Notes under the pieces: generated by a model
What the model saw: only the letters and a program-made list of their open reading frames with translations
Databases searched by the model: none
What the model was told of the DNA's origin: nothing
Made by a program: the position numbers and the translations under genes
Source: Xiphias gladius
Taxonomy: Eukaryota; Chordata; Actinopteri; Istiophoriformes; Xiphiidae
Direction: 5' to 3'
Assembly (NCBI RefSeq): GCF_016859285.1
Contig: NC_053408.1
Coordinates: forward strand, 7,220,713-7,284,712
Length of the DNA: 64,000 nt
Shown here: piece after piece, positions 33,691 to 45,129 of the stretch
Position numbering within the stretch: the stretch's first letter is position 1
Layout of the letters: each line of letters starts with the position of its first letter

Positions 33691-34479
33691 TGCCGAGGAA
33701 CTGAATGACATGCTGATGCAGGTATAACTGACACAAGCCAGGCATGAAGCTGCTATTCATACCCAATGGTTTGCTAGGTGCAGGAGGATGTACAAAGAGA
33801 CTGTGAGAGGGGGAGAAAAACACAACAACAAAAGCATAAAAGCCCTTAGGCTCAGACGAACATGGTAACAGGGGAAGAAAGTAACTGCTGGAAGGATATT
33901 TTCTTTTCTCTTGTGTTGTTTGTCATGTTTTCAAAGGCGCCTGTTCCCTTGCAATTGAAGACGGTTTGACACGGGATTCTTGGGTTCACAAGCTGGAGGA
34001 ACTCACTGCACTCAACAGGCCAATCCATGCATCATTTCACTTGCAACAGATGACTTTCAGGATCAGTTTTTAAATCTTAAATGCAACTATTCACATCAAA
34101 TATTTCTCTCTTTTAAAAAAAAAAAATAGCCCTAGTTATTCCGAAAAAGAAAATGTGATATACTTCTATATTTCAATTGTTTACCTGACTTCTAGAGGCA
34201 GATAAATGGAAATTGGACAAAAACGGAAAAGTCCGTTTTATCTTTACATTTTTAGATGAGCTTTTCTATGATGTTTTTAACAAATAAAGTTATTGAATAA
34301 AGTTAATTTACCATCAATTTGAATTGATCACACCTCCTACCATCTTCTGAACTCGAAACACCACACCCACCCCCCTCATCACCACCTACTCAATTCACCC
34401 CACCCGACCCCTCCTCCTCCCACCCCCAAGGCCCGGTCCATAGCACTGCAGCAGCCCTGCCGATAGGGTTTCACTCTCT

Positions 34480-34621
34480 CTGGGGCGAAAAGGAGGGCAG
34501 GCAGTACAAAACAAACTGTTGGACAGAAATCTACCCGGGATTCTATATTCATCTTCCTCTGACACACACTTTCTCTGGGACCTTCTGGGACCTGTGTCTT
34601 CCTGTGGATACCTGGGTCTTA
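34480..34621 (+). other. myoz1: possible myoz1 untranslated leader exon
   Basis: A sequence ending GGGTCTTAG|GTAAGACG has a strong donor and lies 2.86 kb before the acceptor of the first coding exon of myoz1. Mammalian MYOZ1 also has a non-coding first exon. No TATA box is evident and the start is a guess. This is inference from position and donor alone. Confidence 0.3.
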
Positions 34622-35046
34622 GGTAAGACGTCTTAGAACTGAAAGTGTGTGACGGCATCGATAAAACACAAAGTAATCTCTTTCAGACATGCCTTGAGCG
34701 TTTGAGGATTATCTTGCACTGCTGGTCACTGAGTTGTCAAATAATTCTGTATCCTCTTTAAGTACAAGGAGCCAGTTGAAGTCAAATTGATTTGATTCCT
34801 GTGGTCAGCAGATCTTGGCTGCAGCGTAAGCCCCTGTATGTGGCCTGTGGAGGCCTGTGTAATAGATTAATTAATTAATGAGGGAATCAGAAGCAGATGC
34901 TCAACTTAATATTGCAGAATGAGCTTTTTGTTTTTTTCCAAAGTCACAGTAATTGCTCAAGAAAGCCTTTAAATTAAAAATTTTATGACATTTTATCATA
35001 CATAGTTTGCATATACATATATTGCAGATTGACAATTTCTTGAGTA

Positions 35047-35080
35047 AACTGTTAATTTATATATATATATATATATATAT
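35047..35080. repeat. (TA)n microsatellite
   Basis: Short AT dinucleotide run. Confidence 0.9.
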
Positions 35081-35462
35081 AAACAATCTGGATGACTTTC
35101 TTCTTCTTCAACCACTTCTTACCTAACACTGTGGCAGGTGAGGAATGTGGCCCTCGGCAGTGGAGTTTTTAGTCCACAGGGTTGGATGCATGTGTATTTG
35201 GGAATGTGCTTACTGATGCCCTTCCTCCCCAGCTGTCGCCTCGAGATTTATCTGTAGCTAAAACAGGCTGGTTGTGGGGGACAGCAGCGCCTCTTCACTC
35301 AGAGAGGTGGTAACAGGACCCAGGCCCTTGCACACAACTCCTGTATTTGCCATCAGCACAGCCGTTTCCCTCCATCTTGCATTTCCCAGAACATCCAAAA
35401 ACACCTGTAATCTCCAGCCATGGACTCACATTAATCAGAAGGAAAAGCTGTTTGAGTGCAAA

Positions 35463-35464
<2 letters not shown>

Positions 35465-35534
<70 letters not shown>
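35465..35534. repeat. (TG)n microsatellite
   Basis: About 70 nt of uninterrupted TG, just left of a palindromic element. Confidence 0.97.
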
Positions 35535-35535
<1 letters not shown>

Positions 35536-35560
35536 TGGTGTATTTGTATGTACACAGACA

Positions 35561-35623
35561 TACACTGATCAGCCACAACATTACAACCGGTAACTGGTTT
35601 TAATGTCGTGGCTGGTCAGTGTA
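35561..35623. mobile_element. 63-bp palindromic MITE
   Basis: Arms of 23 nt (35561-35583 and 35601-35623) are inverted copies with two mismatches around a 17-nt loop; the left arm starts TACACTGATCAGCCACAACA. The TACACTGATCAGCCA end is familiar from DNA-transposon-derived repeats. As RNA it would form a strong hairpin. Confidence 0.75.
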
Positions 35624-35629
35624 TATAGA

Positions 35630-37440
35630 CATTGATGTCTCATGCTGATGACAGTCCCACTCATTGCAGAGGTATAGAACATGGGTTCATAAAAATAGCT
35701 CACACAGGACTGAATCCCCGGCTAGGAAATGAGCTTCAATTACAGCAGATGAAAAGCAATTACATTAACTGTCTCCCTGTGGACGGGCTCTCCAGATTTT
35801 TCTCTTGTACTGGGACTCACCTCCAGCATTACATAATTGCTTTTGACCCGTTCAATAGACTGCAACATACTGCCATTCTCCATCTGAGTGGTTAGTCAAG
35901 AGAGACATGAGCTGCCACTGGGAATTAGTGTCCTCTAGGGCATGCGGAGGCTATACACTATACTAAAAAGTGTGCTTAACTTAGTTAGGGAACCTAGCGA
36001 GGTTTCTGCTGGAGCTTTCTAGCATTTGGGAACTGGTGTGCAATTTTGTCATTTGCAAATATATATTGGAAATCCATTTATACCTTCTTCTTAAATGTTT
36101 ATGGATAGGTTTCACACTTTAGTTGTATCACATTTCAGTGCCTGCCAGTGCCCTTGTTGCTAATTCTGTCATGCTCTCTGCTAGCGACCAGACAGACCAA
36201 ATTAGCATTTGGACAATAATTCTTAATATATGATTAAACCACTTTTACAGTATGTGGTCAATTCAAGTCAATTTATTGATAGAGCGCATCTAAAGACAAA
36301 TGGTGAACAGGTGCTTTGTTGAAATTTTAAAATGCATTTAATGTCACGAACAGAGGTAGCCCTGTCTAGCTGGTGTTTAAGACACTGAAAGCTGGTGTAT
36401 TTATTGCTGCTTGGTGAACCACAAATTTCAAAAAAGGCCTTACAGGGAAGCTTGCTTCTGGATGCAAACTTTTTAATAGTCTCCCTCTGGATCTCATGGA
36501 AAAGCTATGCCCTTATAGGCAGGACGACATCAAATCACTGTTTATGACAGTGTGTCAATGATATGGTTAAGTTTTGGTTAGCTTTAGGCACAAAAATCAT
36601 TGTTCAGGTTACAATAGGTACTTGGTTAAGATTAGGGAACAATCATGGTCATAATATTTAAAAAAAAAAAAAGTCGACTGTCAGTAGCAAACCTCCAGCA
36701 TGTAACAGGTCACCTGACAAATGTAAATCCAATATTCACTCCCCTTTTGGCTCTGCTTTTGGTCTCTGCCGACTCCTGAGTGAAATATCAGCTTCTTTAG
36801 CTGCTAAATGCTTCTTTATGACCTTGCTGGTAACTTTGTCTGCTGTTTGGTGCAAGGCAGGTAGTGTACAATCGTCTCATCAGAGTTTTTTTTTTGCTGA
36901 AAACAGCTGCCTGCTGCATCCGGAAAGTTAATGTGAATGGTGAGACAGAACCAAATGGCAAAGTTGTGGGTTGTACAACCAAGACACCGAGCTGAAAGAT
37001 GCAAAAATGCTCTGTAGACCTGAAGGGGAACTGCAGAGTCGGGTGACGATTCTTTGTGGGTTTATCACATAGTCATTTGATCCCTTATGAACATAAAAAT
37101 ATTGATCTGTGTAGCTTTAAATCTTAAAATTTTAATAAATTTGATTAAACTTTGGTATTTCTTTTGAATCTTGAGTTCTCGACCCTTCAAGTGCTATAGC
37201 ACTAAGACAAAAAATTCTTAACTGCAATGGAGTTGCCTCAGCAACAAACTGTCAACTGGTGAAGACTGTGAGCTACATTTGAAAGCTCTGGAAAAGGCTA
37301 CTTAGTGGATCTCGATTTAAGAATTATTGTCATATTTTTTATTGATTTTTTTTCAGACTTTGTCAGTGTATTTTTTTTCTCAGTATAAAAAAAGCTGCAT
37401 TTCTAATATGAAAGGTCTGAATAGTTGATGATGATGATGA
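35630..37440. other. upstream region or leader intron of myoz1
   Basis: No coding exon, RNA gene or named repeat seen. The region includes A-rich and T-rich stretches only. Confidence 0.5.
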
Positions 37441-37483
37441 TTATTATTATGGAGTCATCATTCCTCTGTTCTGTCCTATAGCC

Positions 37484-37568
37484 ATGCCTATCACAACTCC
37501 TGCCCCTTCTAACAAGAGGAAGAAGGCCATCAAGATCATCACTGACCTGTCCAACGTCAGCCAGAATG
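37484..37568 (+). CDS. myoz1: myoz1 first coding exon
   Basis: The acceptor CCTATAG lies two bases before the ATG. It encodes MPITTPAPSNKRKKAIKIIT and ends NVSQN, phase 1, donor G|GTAAAA, which runs into a CA-rich stretch. Confidence 0.93.
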
Positions 37569-40500
37569 GTAAAACACACACACCCACACACACACAAACA
37601 GCATCCAGATCACAAATTCACACGCAGCAATCTAATCTTGAAACATTTTGCCGAACCTCTCCATCCTCATTCCTCAAAGCCCTTCCTTTGTCTCCCCTGT
37701 GATCTGATTATCCAGCACAGTAAATGTCAAATCCAATTGTAAGTTTTGCTCTCTGGTGTCTACTATCTGAACAATCTGTGTGTGTAAAGTGAACTGCGAC
37801 AGTGTATATCGTTGCATAAGAACACACAAACACCCACTTGTTCCAAGCAGTAACACAATATCTAACAACCATGTGGCATCTCCTAGAGGGATGCGGCTCA
37901 TTATCAGATGGCAGAACAGCCACAAATCTGTTACCATTAGTCACCAGACTGTGATTCCCACTATATTTGTTTGAGGCTGTGTGTAAACCAGAACTGGAAT
38001 CCGTGCAACCTGTAAAAATGTGGCAAATAGTTCACGTCTTGGTATTTTACCCAAAACTACTAAACTGAATTTAAAGATATATAGTTATTTGAACAACACC
38101 TGTCAGAAGTTAAGTGGTTATTGGTGTAGTGTATGTAAATCTCTGTTTTAGTCACTAATTTTCTGTCACTTTACTTTATAATGGTGCTCTTTTCTTTGCT
38201 GAGCTACATTGCCTATAGGTGCTCGTGCTAAACACCATTATCTTCCTTTGTTTTTTTCCAAAAAATCACTGCCTGTGCAGCAGAGATTTTCCAGAGACGT
38301 ACTGGAAAAAGACCAACTTGTTGGGAAAAGACCCACCAGAAACAGAGTGTTTATTGCATTTCACTCTGCCAGACCCACCAGTAGGTCCATCTGTTCAAAC
38401 TCTTGCTATGCAGCTGAACATTTTTCAAACTCACAGAACATTATTCATATTTCTACAGGAGATCCCAGAGTTTCCAAAAAATACTGTGGGTGTCAGGCAA
38501 ATTTTAAGGAAATATATAAATGGTGATGCAGATGGCATTTGCAATATATCCATAAAAAGAGATGGTGCAGCCATAAAAAGCATAGTCAGCAGGGGAGAGT
38601 AACTGAGTAAATTTACACAGCTACAGTTTTTAACTGCAATTCTAGGCTACTTGTACTTCACTTTGGTATTTTAATTTTCTGATGCTTTATACTACTTTCA
38701 TTATTTCAAATGGAAATTGTACTTTTTACTACATTACATTTAATGTGACAGCTATAGTTACTAGTTACTTTGCAGATTAAATTTTTACATGTAAAAACAT
38801 ATGATGCGTTTATAGCACAAAATAAATTTTTCTACATTAAATTACCAAAGCGTATATGATGTAGTTAAAAGCTTCATTTCAACCAGTTACACTATTAAAA
38901 TTCTGCTTACACAATATTGCATAAATAATCCAATATTATTATAATATATTCATAAAATACTATGTAGTATAATTATTAGTTTTAGTTTTGACACTTTAAG
39001 TACAATACGCTGTTAATACTTCTGTATTTTTTTACCTGTATGTATTGTATTAAATATGAATTTTACCTTTACCTCATATTATAACATATTACTTTACTAT
39101 TACAGTTCTTTCACTAAAGTTAAGCATCTGGATATATCTTCCACCACTTAACTTAGTGCAGAAAAGAAACTTGAAATTGAAGGGAAAGATTAAGAATTTT
39201 TTGGCTACGTCCGTGGTACGTCTCTAGGGATGGGAACATCAAATTTTGTGCAGACATTCATGGTCCCCAGAGGATGAATCCTAATGGCTTTCATGATCCC
39301 CTGACTTTATCTCTAGTGCCCCCCAGATGCTGATGTTTTCTTTTTTTTTTGTGCAATGTTGAGACAATTATTGGATGGATTGCAATCTAATTTGGTGCAG
39401 ACATTAATGTCCCCCTCAGGATGAACTGTAATAATTTTTGTGATCTGACTTTTCATCTAGTGCCAGCATCAGGTCAAACTTTCAATTTGTCCATTACTTT
39501 CACGGTTGCGACTAAATTACTTCAAAACTACCGACATTGCCACCAGCTTCAGATGTTTTTTGAGCTTAATGCTATCAGCATGGTAGCATTGTCATTGTGA
39601 GCGTGTTAGCATGCTGACGTTAGCATTTAGCTCAAAAACACTGTTGTGATTGAATACAGCCTCACAGAGATGCCAACATGGCTAAAGATTATTGTTTAAA
39701 TATGTTGTGTTTTCTGTTAGAGAATCAAACCTGGCATTAACTTTGATGCATAATATATTACTTTAATAAAACACCAACAATATACTCCCTGCAAGTCTCT
39801 GAGCCTACAATCTGATTTCTGTGTGTCTGTGCACATGCTTATATCTGTCATTCAACAATCTGTTGATGTCTTTCCCAATTTGTGTCCTTTGCTATTTTTT
39901 CTACCACTCCTTCTGCTGTCACATCTGTAGCCACATCTGTATCTTTCCACCGGTTTGTTGTCAGTCAGTCAGTCAGTCAGTCAGTCGATTCAGGAGCTTA
40001 TCCTGCTTATCCCTTTATTTTGCTCCAGTTGATGCCCGCTCATCTATCCATCATCCCTGCCACTGTGCCGTTCTGGCCGTTTTTCCCATGCCTCTGTACC
40101 TCTGTTTGTTATCCATCCATCTGTCCACCCCTTGCGTCTGTCAGTCCATCCAATTTCCACCCAGTCAGCAACCAGCTCCAGTTTCACATTCTTCTGAATT
40201 AACACTTTAATCAATATCCCCATGGGAGAGTTCGCTCTGCTCATAAGCCTCAATTATTCTCTCTCTTTCTCTCTCTCTCTCTCTCACACACACACAGACA
40301 CACACACACTCACAAACACACATTTAACACACACCCACTTGCACAAGTCTGATTTATGACATACTGCTAACAGCTCTCCGCAGCATTGCAATGCCAACTC
40401 CCCGCTTTATAGATGTGTTCGTGTGAGTGTGTGTGTGTTGGTTTATGGCTGGACTCCAGGTGTTATGAATGATATCAGAGTGTATCTGGTGGATGAGAAG

Positions 40501-42717
40501 AGTGTTTTATGAGGAGGTCTGTGGAGCAGTAAAATCCATCAGATCTCTCCATCACTGCAAAGAGGGGACGAGGAGGAGGAGGAGGAGAGAGAGAGGCCAG
40601 TGTGGTATAAGGATTTCCCTCCATAAACAGTTCCACCAGAAAACCTGTTGTGACATTCCCCAGTGCCCCTTCTCTTCTATATTGCTTTGACCTACTAACA
40701 CCTACAACTCCTCTGGTTTCAGACCCACACATCCTCTAACACAGCACAACAGGTTTCGACTGTAATTCATCACAACAAGCACGGTATGAGAGCCATAGGA
40801 TACGATTTCTGCTTTACAGTCTGATACATCCCTGACGGAATATCAGACATGTTTTGGGTGATAAACCAATTAAATCACCACCACAATCCAGCAACAAAAA
40901 ACTGCTTAGAAATTGTTCATCTGCACAGTGATAAGTCCTTGTGGGATACATGAGCCAGGTTTATTTTATTCAACTAAGTACAGTGGTTCGTAAGAAAATG
41001 TTAAAACTATATTTTAAAATTGACAAACAATATATTTTTTTTAAAGGAGCAGTTTGACATTTTACAAAATGTGCGTATTTTCTTTCTGGCAGACAGTTAG
41101 ATGAGAAGGCCGATACCGCTCTCATATCTTTCCATTCAATATGAAGCTTAGCTTTTTTTTACACTACGGTTTTTGTAAACAAGAAACAATGTGTTCATTA
41201 GTGTGTGCTCTAGAGATGCCGGTAGGTGGATTTTTTCCCCCCTTTGGACAGAGCCAGGATAGCTGTGTTGCTCGGTTTCCAGTATTTCTGCTAAGCTAAC
41301 AGTGTCCTGACTGTAGCTTCATATTTGTCATACAAACACGACAGAGGCACCGGTAATCTAATTCTCTGCAAGAAAGCGAAAAAATAGTATTTCCTAAAAT
41401 GTCAGACCGTGCCTGAGTTTTCAAAGAAAATTTGAACTAAAATCTGTAATTTTTTATGTATCTTGCAAACTAATTTTTTGGACAATCGAACTAAATAAAA
41501 AACATACCTCCTTGATAGAGGTAATGAATGGATGTATATATCAAATGCAATGCAATTCAAGCTTAGTGCTCACTCTAAAGGCAAAAGGAAGCCAAGAAAA
41601 TGTAATTTACGTACATATTTTATTTAATTTTTTTTAAAGGTACCACTACCTTTATTAAATAGTGAACAGTACTTGAAACAGGGGTGGGGTGATTATGTTC
41701 AGCATCTTAGTAGAATTTCCCCCTTCCTAAGATGTTTTTTTAAACTTCACAATGCCAAAAATAACAGAAATCTTCAATCCGTCTTAAATTCAAAGAATAT
41801 TGTATTGAATTAGGTAACAAACAGGCATACAGTAGTTTCTTTGCTCTTATTGCAAACAAACTTCTAACATCACTTTTCAATTGAAAAAAAAATCTGTTTA
41901 CAGCTTTTTTATTCTGTACACTTTATGCCACTGTGACACTGCGTTTTTCTCAACGTATGGGTAAACCATGCCAATTTCCCTTCCACCTTTTCTCGACACA
42001 CACCCACCAGCCCTTCCACGTCCAGTCCCTTCATTTTGTCCTCCTCTCCCTTCCTCCCTTCAGATGACGAGTCAGACCCCGAGGCCTCCGAGCTAGACCT
42101 GGGCACCAAGATCAAGACGCCCAAGGACTTGATGCTGGAGGAGCTCTCCCTGCTCAAGAACAAGGGCTCCAAGATGTTCAGGATGAGGCAGCAGAGAGTT
42201 GAAAAGTTCATCGTGACCAACGAGAACATGGTGAAAGTGAAGAGGAGAAAGGGAGCGTGTGTGTGTTTGCGTGTCTTGTGTGTACATGCGTGTACGGATC
42301 AGACTACATCTTCCTTTTATGTCTTCCAGCAGAACCTCCAGAACCTGCTGATGTCCCCTCCCCCTATTCCACCAAAGCCTGAGATGCCAAAAGAAGATGG
42401 TAGGATCATAGATGCACTTTTTGTATTTTCTGTCCCTTTTCCGTATTTAAGATGCTTTCTTTACTGTTAAGATTTCCCACCTCATCTACCTGGTCTTCCC
42501 CTTTTTCCTCCCTGTCCCTGTGTGTCTCAGTGGTGGAGGAGACAGTGGATGAGGAGGCGGAGAAGGAGAAGAGGAGGAAGGAGTATATACGCACCTATGT
42601 ATCGCCGTGGGAACGGGCCATGAAGGGCAACGAGGAGCTGAAAGCCACCATGAAGGCCTGCATGCCGGGACCCATCCAGATGCATCCGGAAATGCCTCAG
42701 TACAAGAGCTTCAACAG

Positions 42718-42781
<64 letters not shown>

Positions 42782-44634
42782 CAAATGTTTTCACCCACAA
42801 CTGATTGTATCCTGGAATGAGAAGACTATATTTTGACGTAGGCAAGTATAATGAAATTGTTGAATTTACGTGAATTTATTTAATTTGTTGATAGTTTGGT
42901 CAACGTTGTCATTTATATAAAACAGAAAAGCAGAAATCCCAAACACACACATTTTACAACGTTTACAACATCAGAAGTTGTACTTGTGACGCAAAAAAAA
43001 AGTATTCGAAATGAGTTATTTTCTTTATATTGAAATTGTAAAATTAAATTATTGCAGAGAGTGAATCAGCACAGGAAAGGTTAATTTTGTCTCACCCTTC
43101 TGGAAGATGTCTTCACTTGTCTTAAAGGAACATTCAACCACTTTAATTTATTTATTTATTTTTTTAACTTCTGCACCTATCTGAAGCTGACACTCCAAGT
43201 AATCATGCACACTTCACAAAGCGACTGGCCAGACGTGTGGAGGTGAGAAAGTGAGCAGGGTTTGAACTCAAGTCTCTCAAGCTCTCTTCTTTAAACAGTT
43301 ATTTCTGGAGCTTTTGTGAGTTCAAGTGAGCGAGAACCTACAAATGCCATCCTGAAACCTTTTAGTTGTATAACTGATATTTAAACAATATCGCCTCTGG
43401 CATTCCTTTCGATGTTGAATTATACAAACAAAGTTTGTTTCAGGCACAACTGACAAATTTAGTGCTGAAATTCCATAAAATGGGGGACTCAAAATATACA
43501 TTAAAAAAAAAAAAAAGGTCAAAACTGGTATAAGCAGAGGCTTGTACCAGTTTGTACCGGTGGTATGGGTCAGGTTTCAAAAAGCAAACTGCAGAAGCAC
43601 TGAGTGTTTCACCGTGAGAGAAAACTGAGGTGAAACGTGTAGTAGTAGTAGTATTATAGGATGGAAATATGGTATAACAGTGATATTATAACTGTGTTCA
43701 GATAATACTGGTATTCTGTGAACACAAAAGCAGTGGCTTAACACTAAATAACCGCACTATTGTTAAACTGATCATGTAGTTATAGTGTCATAGCTGCAGC
43801 AGCAGTCTCAGCTATTCTGATCGAACCCACATCACTATGACGACCAGCAGTTTGCTGTTTCATCAGCGGTAAGAGCGACTTCTTTCCCACCTGTTTCCAT
43901 GGCTTTACTCAGCAGTGACACAGACCAAACATGCTGTACCACGTCACTCAGATGCGGAAATGTGCTGTTACGCTTAACGCTGAGACAACATTTCGCTCCA
44001 GATGTAAGCATCTTAATCTTATGCGAAGCCTAGATCTCCGTCCGATGTAATGCTGCGGAAAAGCGTGGCCGTATCCTTCCTAATTACTAATGGGTCTTAA
44101 TGAGCAATAAACAACCAGCCACCGGCAGATGATGAGACAACCGGCCCCTGGGCAAGGATGTGTAAAAGGCCCCCCACCCCTCCTACATAGGAGGAAGACA
44201 CTCGGACTGAAAGAGACACAAAATGACCTCGGTAACATTGCGCCGGTGAACCGGAGCTCTCAGGCTAACAGAAACTCAAAAATGACTCAGACATGGTGTT
44301 GGTAGTCGATTTGCATCTCTCCGTGACTCCTTTGTGGAACTTCGTGTCTCTTTGTGGCTCTCTCAGCTTCCCATTTCCCCCCCTTTTTTTTCTCCCCAGG
44401 ACGGCGCTGCCATACGGCGGCTACGACAAGGCGTCAAAGATGCTGACCTTCGATCTCCCGGAGGTCAACATTGCCACCGAGGAGCCGGAGCCTCTGCCCA
44501 CCATGCAGGCCGACATCCGCTCACGCCCCTCGTTCAACCGCACACCCATCGGCTGGGTCTGCTCTGAGGACAACTCACACATCCACATGGACCTGGACAA
44601 CATCCCCTTCGATGGAGAGACAGATGACCTGTGA
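37484..44634 (+). CDS. myoz1: myoz1-like myozenin (calsarcin/FATZ), spliced coding region
   Basis: Myozenins are Z-disc scaffold proteins that bind alpha-actinin, filamin C and telethonin and tether calcineurin. Coding exons: 37484-37568, 42064-42230, 42330-42399, 42531-42717, 44400-44634; phases close and give 247 residues. Conserved blocks are TPAPSNKRKKAIKIITDL at the N-terminus, DLMLEELSLLKNKGSKMFRM and RQQRVEKFI, then YVSPWERAM, YKSFNRTALPYGGYDKASKM and RPSFNRTPIGW. The protein ends ETDDL, the class III PDZ-ligand type C-terminus known for FATZ proteins. Human MYOZ1 is 299 residues; the glycine-rich centre is missing here and an acidic/basic segment replaces it. Assignment to myoz1 rests partly on its neighbours; which teleost duplicate (a or b) is unknown. 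Confidence 0.93.
38589..39149. mobile_element. non-autonomous DNA element, AGTAACTGAGTAAAT type, full copy
   Basis: It begins GGGGAGAGTAACTGAGTAAA and ends ATATATCTTCCACCACTT. The interior has GTACTTTTTACTACATTACA and CTAGTTACTTTGCAGATTAA, words of a very common teleost repeat. A fragment on the other orientation is at 46010-46167 and another at 63615-63780. Confidence 0.65.
39190..39680 (+). repeat. interspersed repeat, ATTGGATGGATTG type, longest copy
   Basis: Contains TGTGCAGACATTCATGGTCC, ATTGGATGGATTGCAATCTA, TCATCTAGTGCCAGCATCAG and GCGTGTTAGCATGCTGACGT. The GTTAGCATGCTGA palindromic words at its right end are typical. Two further copies lie at 27.66 and 33.43 kb. Confidence 0.65.
39961..39986. 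repeat. (GTCA)n microsatellite
   Basis: Six tandem TCAG units. Confidence 0.93.
40262..40322. repeat. (TC)n followed by (CA)n
   Basis: TCTC run changing into ACAC with a few interruptions. Confidence 0.9.
41043..41406. mobile_element. foldback non-autonomous DNA element, copy 2
   Basis: The left end AAAGGAGCAGTTTGACATTT is inverted at the right end (TATTTCCTAAAATGTCAGAC). It carries TTAGATGAGAAGGCCGATAC, TTTGGACAGAGCCAGGATAG and GCTAAGCTAACAGTGTCCTG. Same family as 25958-26374 but a different internal deletion pattern. Confidence 0.72.
42064..42230 (+). CDS. myoz1: myoz1 second coding exon
   Basis: 167 nt, phase 1 to 0. It encodes the family core ELDLGTKIKTPKDLMLEELS and KGSKMFRMRQQRVEKFIVTN. 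The donor ATG|GTGAAA is weak, and the following 99-nt intron stays open in frame. Confidence 0.9.
42330..42399 (+). CDS. myoz1: myoz1 third coding exon
   Basis: 70 nt, phase 0 to 1, encoding QNLQNLLMSPPPIPPKPEMP and KED. The proline-rich PPPIPPKP is in a linker between the two conserved halves. Confidence 0.88.
42531..42717 (+). CDS. myoz1: myoz1 fourth coding exon
   Basis: 187 nt, phase 1 to 2, from VVEETVDEEAEKEKRRKEYI through YVSPWERAMKGNEEL to QYKSFN. Its donor reads AACAG|GTACACACAC, so the intron starts directly inside a (CA)n tract. Confidence 0.93.
42718..42776. repeat. (AC)n microsatellite at a myoz1 splice donor
   Basis: The AC run begins at the splice donor of myoz1 coding exon 4; the donor GT is the base pair before the first AC unit. 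Confidence 0.97.
44400..44634 (+). CDS. myoz1: myoz1 last exon
   Basis: 235 nt with stop TGA at 44632-44634. The acceptor is preceded by a C/T tract with a T8 run. It encodes TALPYGGYDKASKMLTFDLP, RPSFNRTPIGWVCSEDNS and the C-terminus DGETDDL. Confidence 0.96.
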
Positions 44635-45093
44635 ACACGCATGCGGACAAAAGCACGCTTACCGTAGCCTGGAACACACCCACACACACACACACACACA
44701 TTAAAAGTACATGCACCAGAAGTCATAAACACACATACATGAAGAATACGCCCTCACATGAGTGTATATATGAGAGCATGAGGCAGATGATAATTTACAC
44801 CACATACACTGACAACATGAGCAATGTTAAAACTGCTGAAGCTCCCACGAACACATGTTGAAATGTACTTTAATTGCATGAAAAAAAACAACAACAAAAT
44901 GAACAAAAACAATTTGAAAATGACTTGATGGAAAAAGGACAAAGTATCTCCCCCGGTCTCCTGTGTGCTTTCTTACGTTTTCACCCTCAACGATGAATGA
45001 GTCTTAATATGATTTTGCAAACTGAGCTAATGTGAGACCTGTGTGAGCAGAAACAGATAAGCACTCTGCACTCTTAAAACAATGTATTTATTC

Positions 45094-45099
45094 AATAAA
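45094..45099 (+). terminator. myoz1: myoz1 polyadenylation signal AATAAA
   Basis: AATAAA 460 nt after the stop codon, followed by a T-rich/GT stretch, giving a plausible 3' UTR of about 480 nt that includes a short (CA)n at 44677-44700. Confidence 0.65.
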
Positions 45100-45129
45100 G
45101 ATCCCCTTTACAGAATGCCTGACTGCTTC

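Larger units (their letters stand above)
31115..34320. other. synpo2l 3' UTR and downstream flank
   Basis: No coding frame is supported. Possible poly(A) signals on the plus strand are ATTAAA at 31505 and AATAAA at 32019; which is used, if either, cannot be told. A (CA)n lies at 33000-33041 and an interspersed repeat at 33430-33690. Confidence 0.5.
37569..42063 (+). other. myoz1 intron 1 (after first coding exon)
   Basis: 4.5-kb intron. It contains a repeat with inverted ends at 38589-39149, an ATTGGATGGATTG-type repeat at 39190-39680, a (GTCA)n tract at 39961-39986, (TC)n/(CA)n at 40262-40322 and a foldback element at 41043-41406. No exon is supported. Confidence 0.65.
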
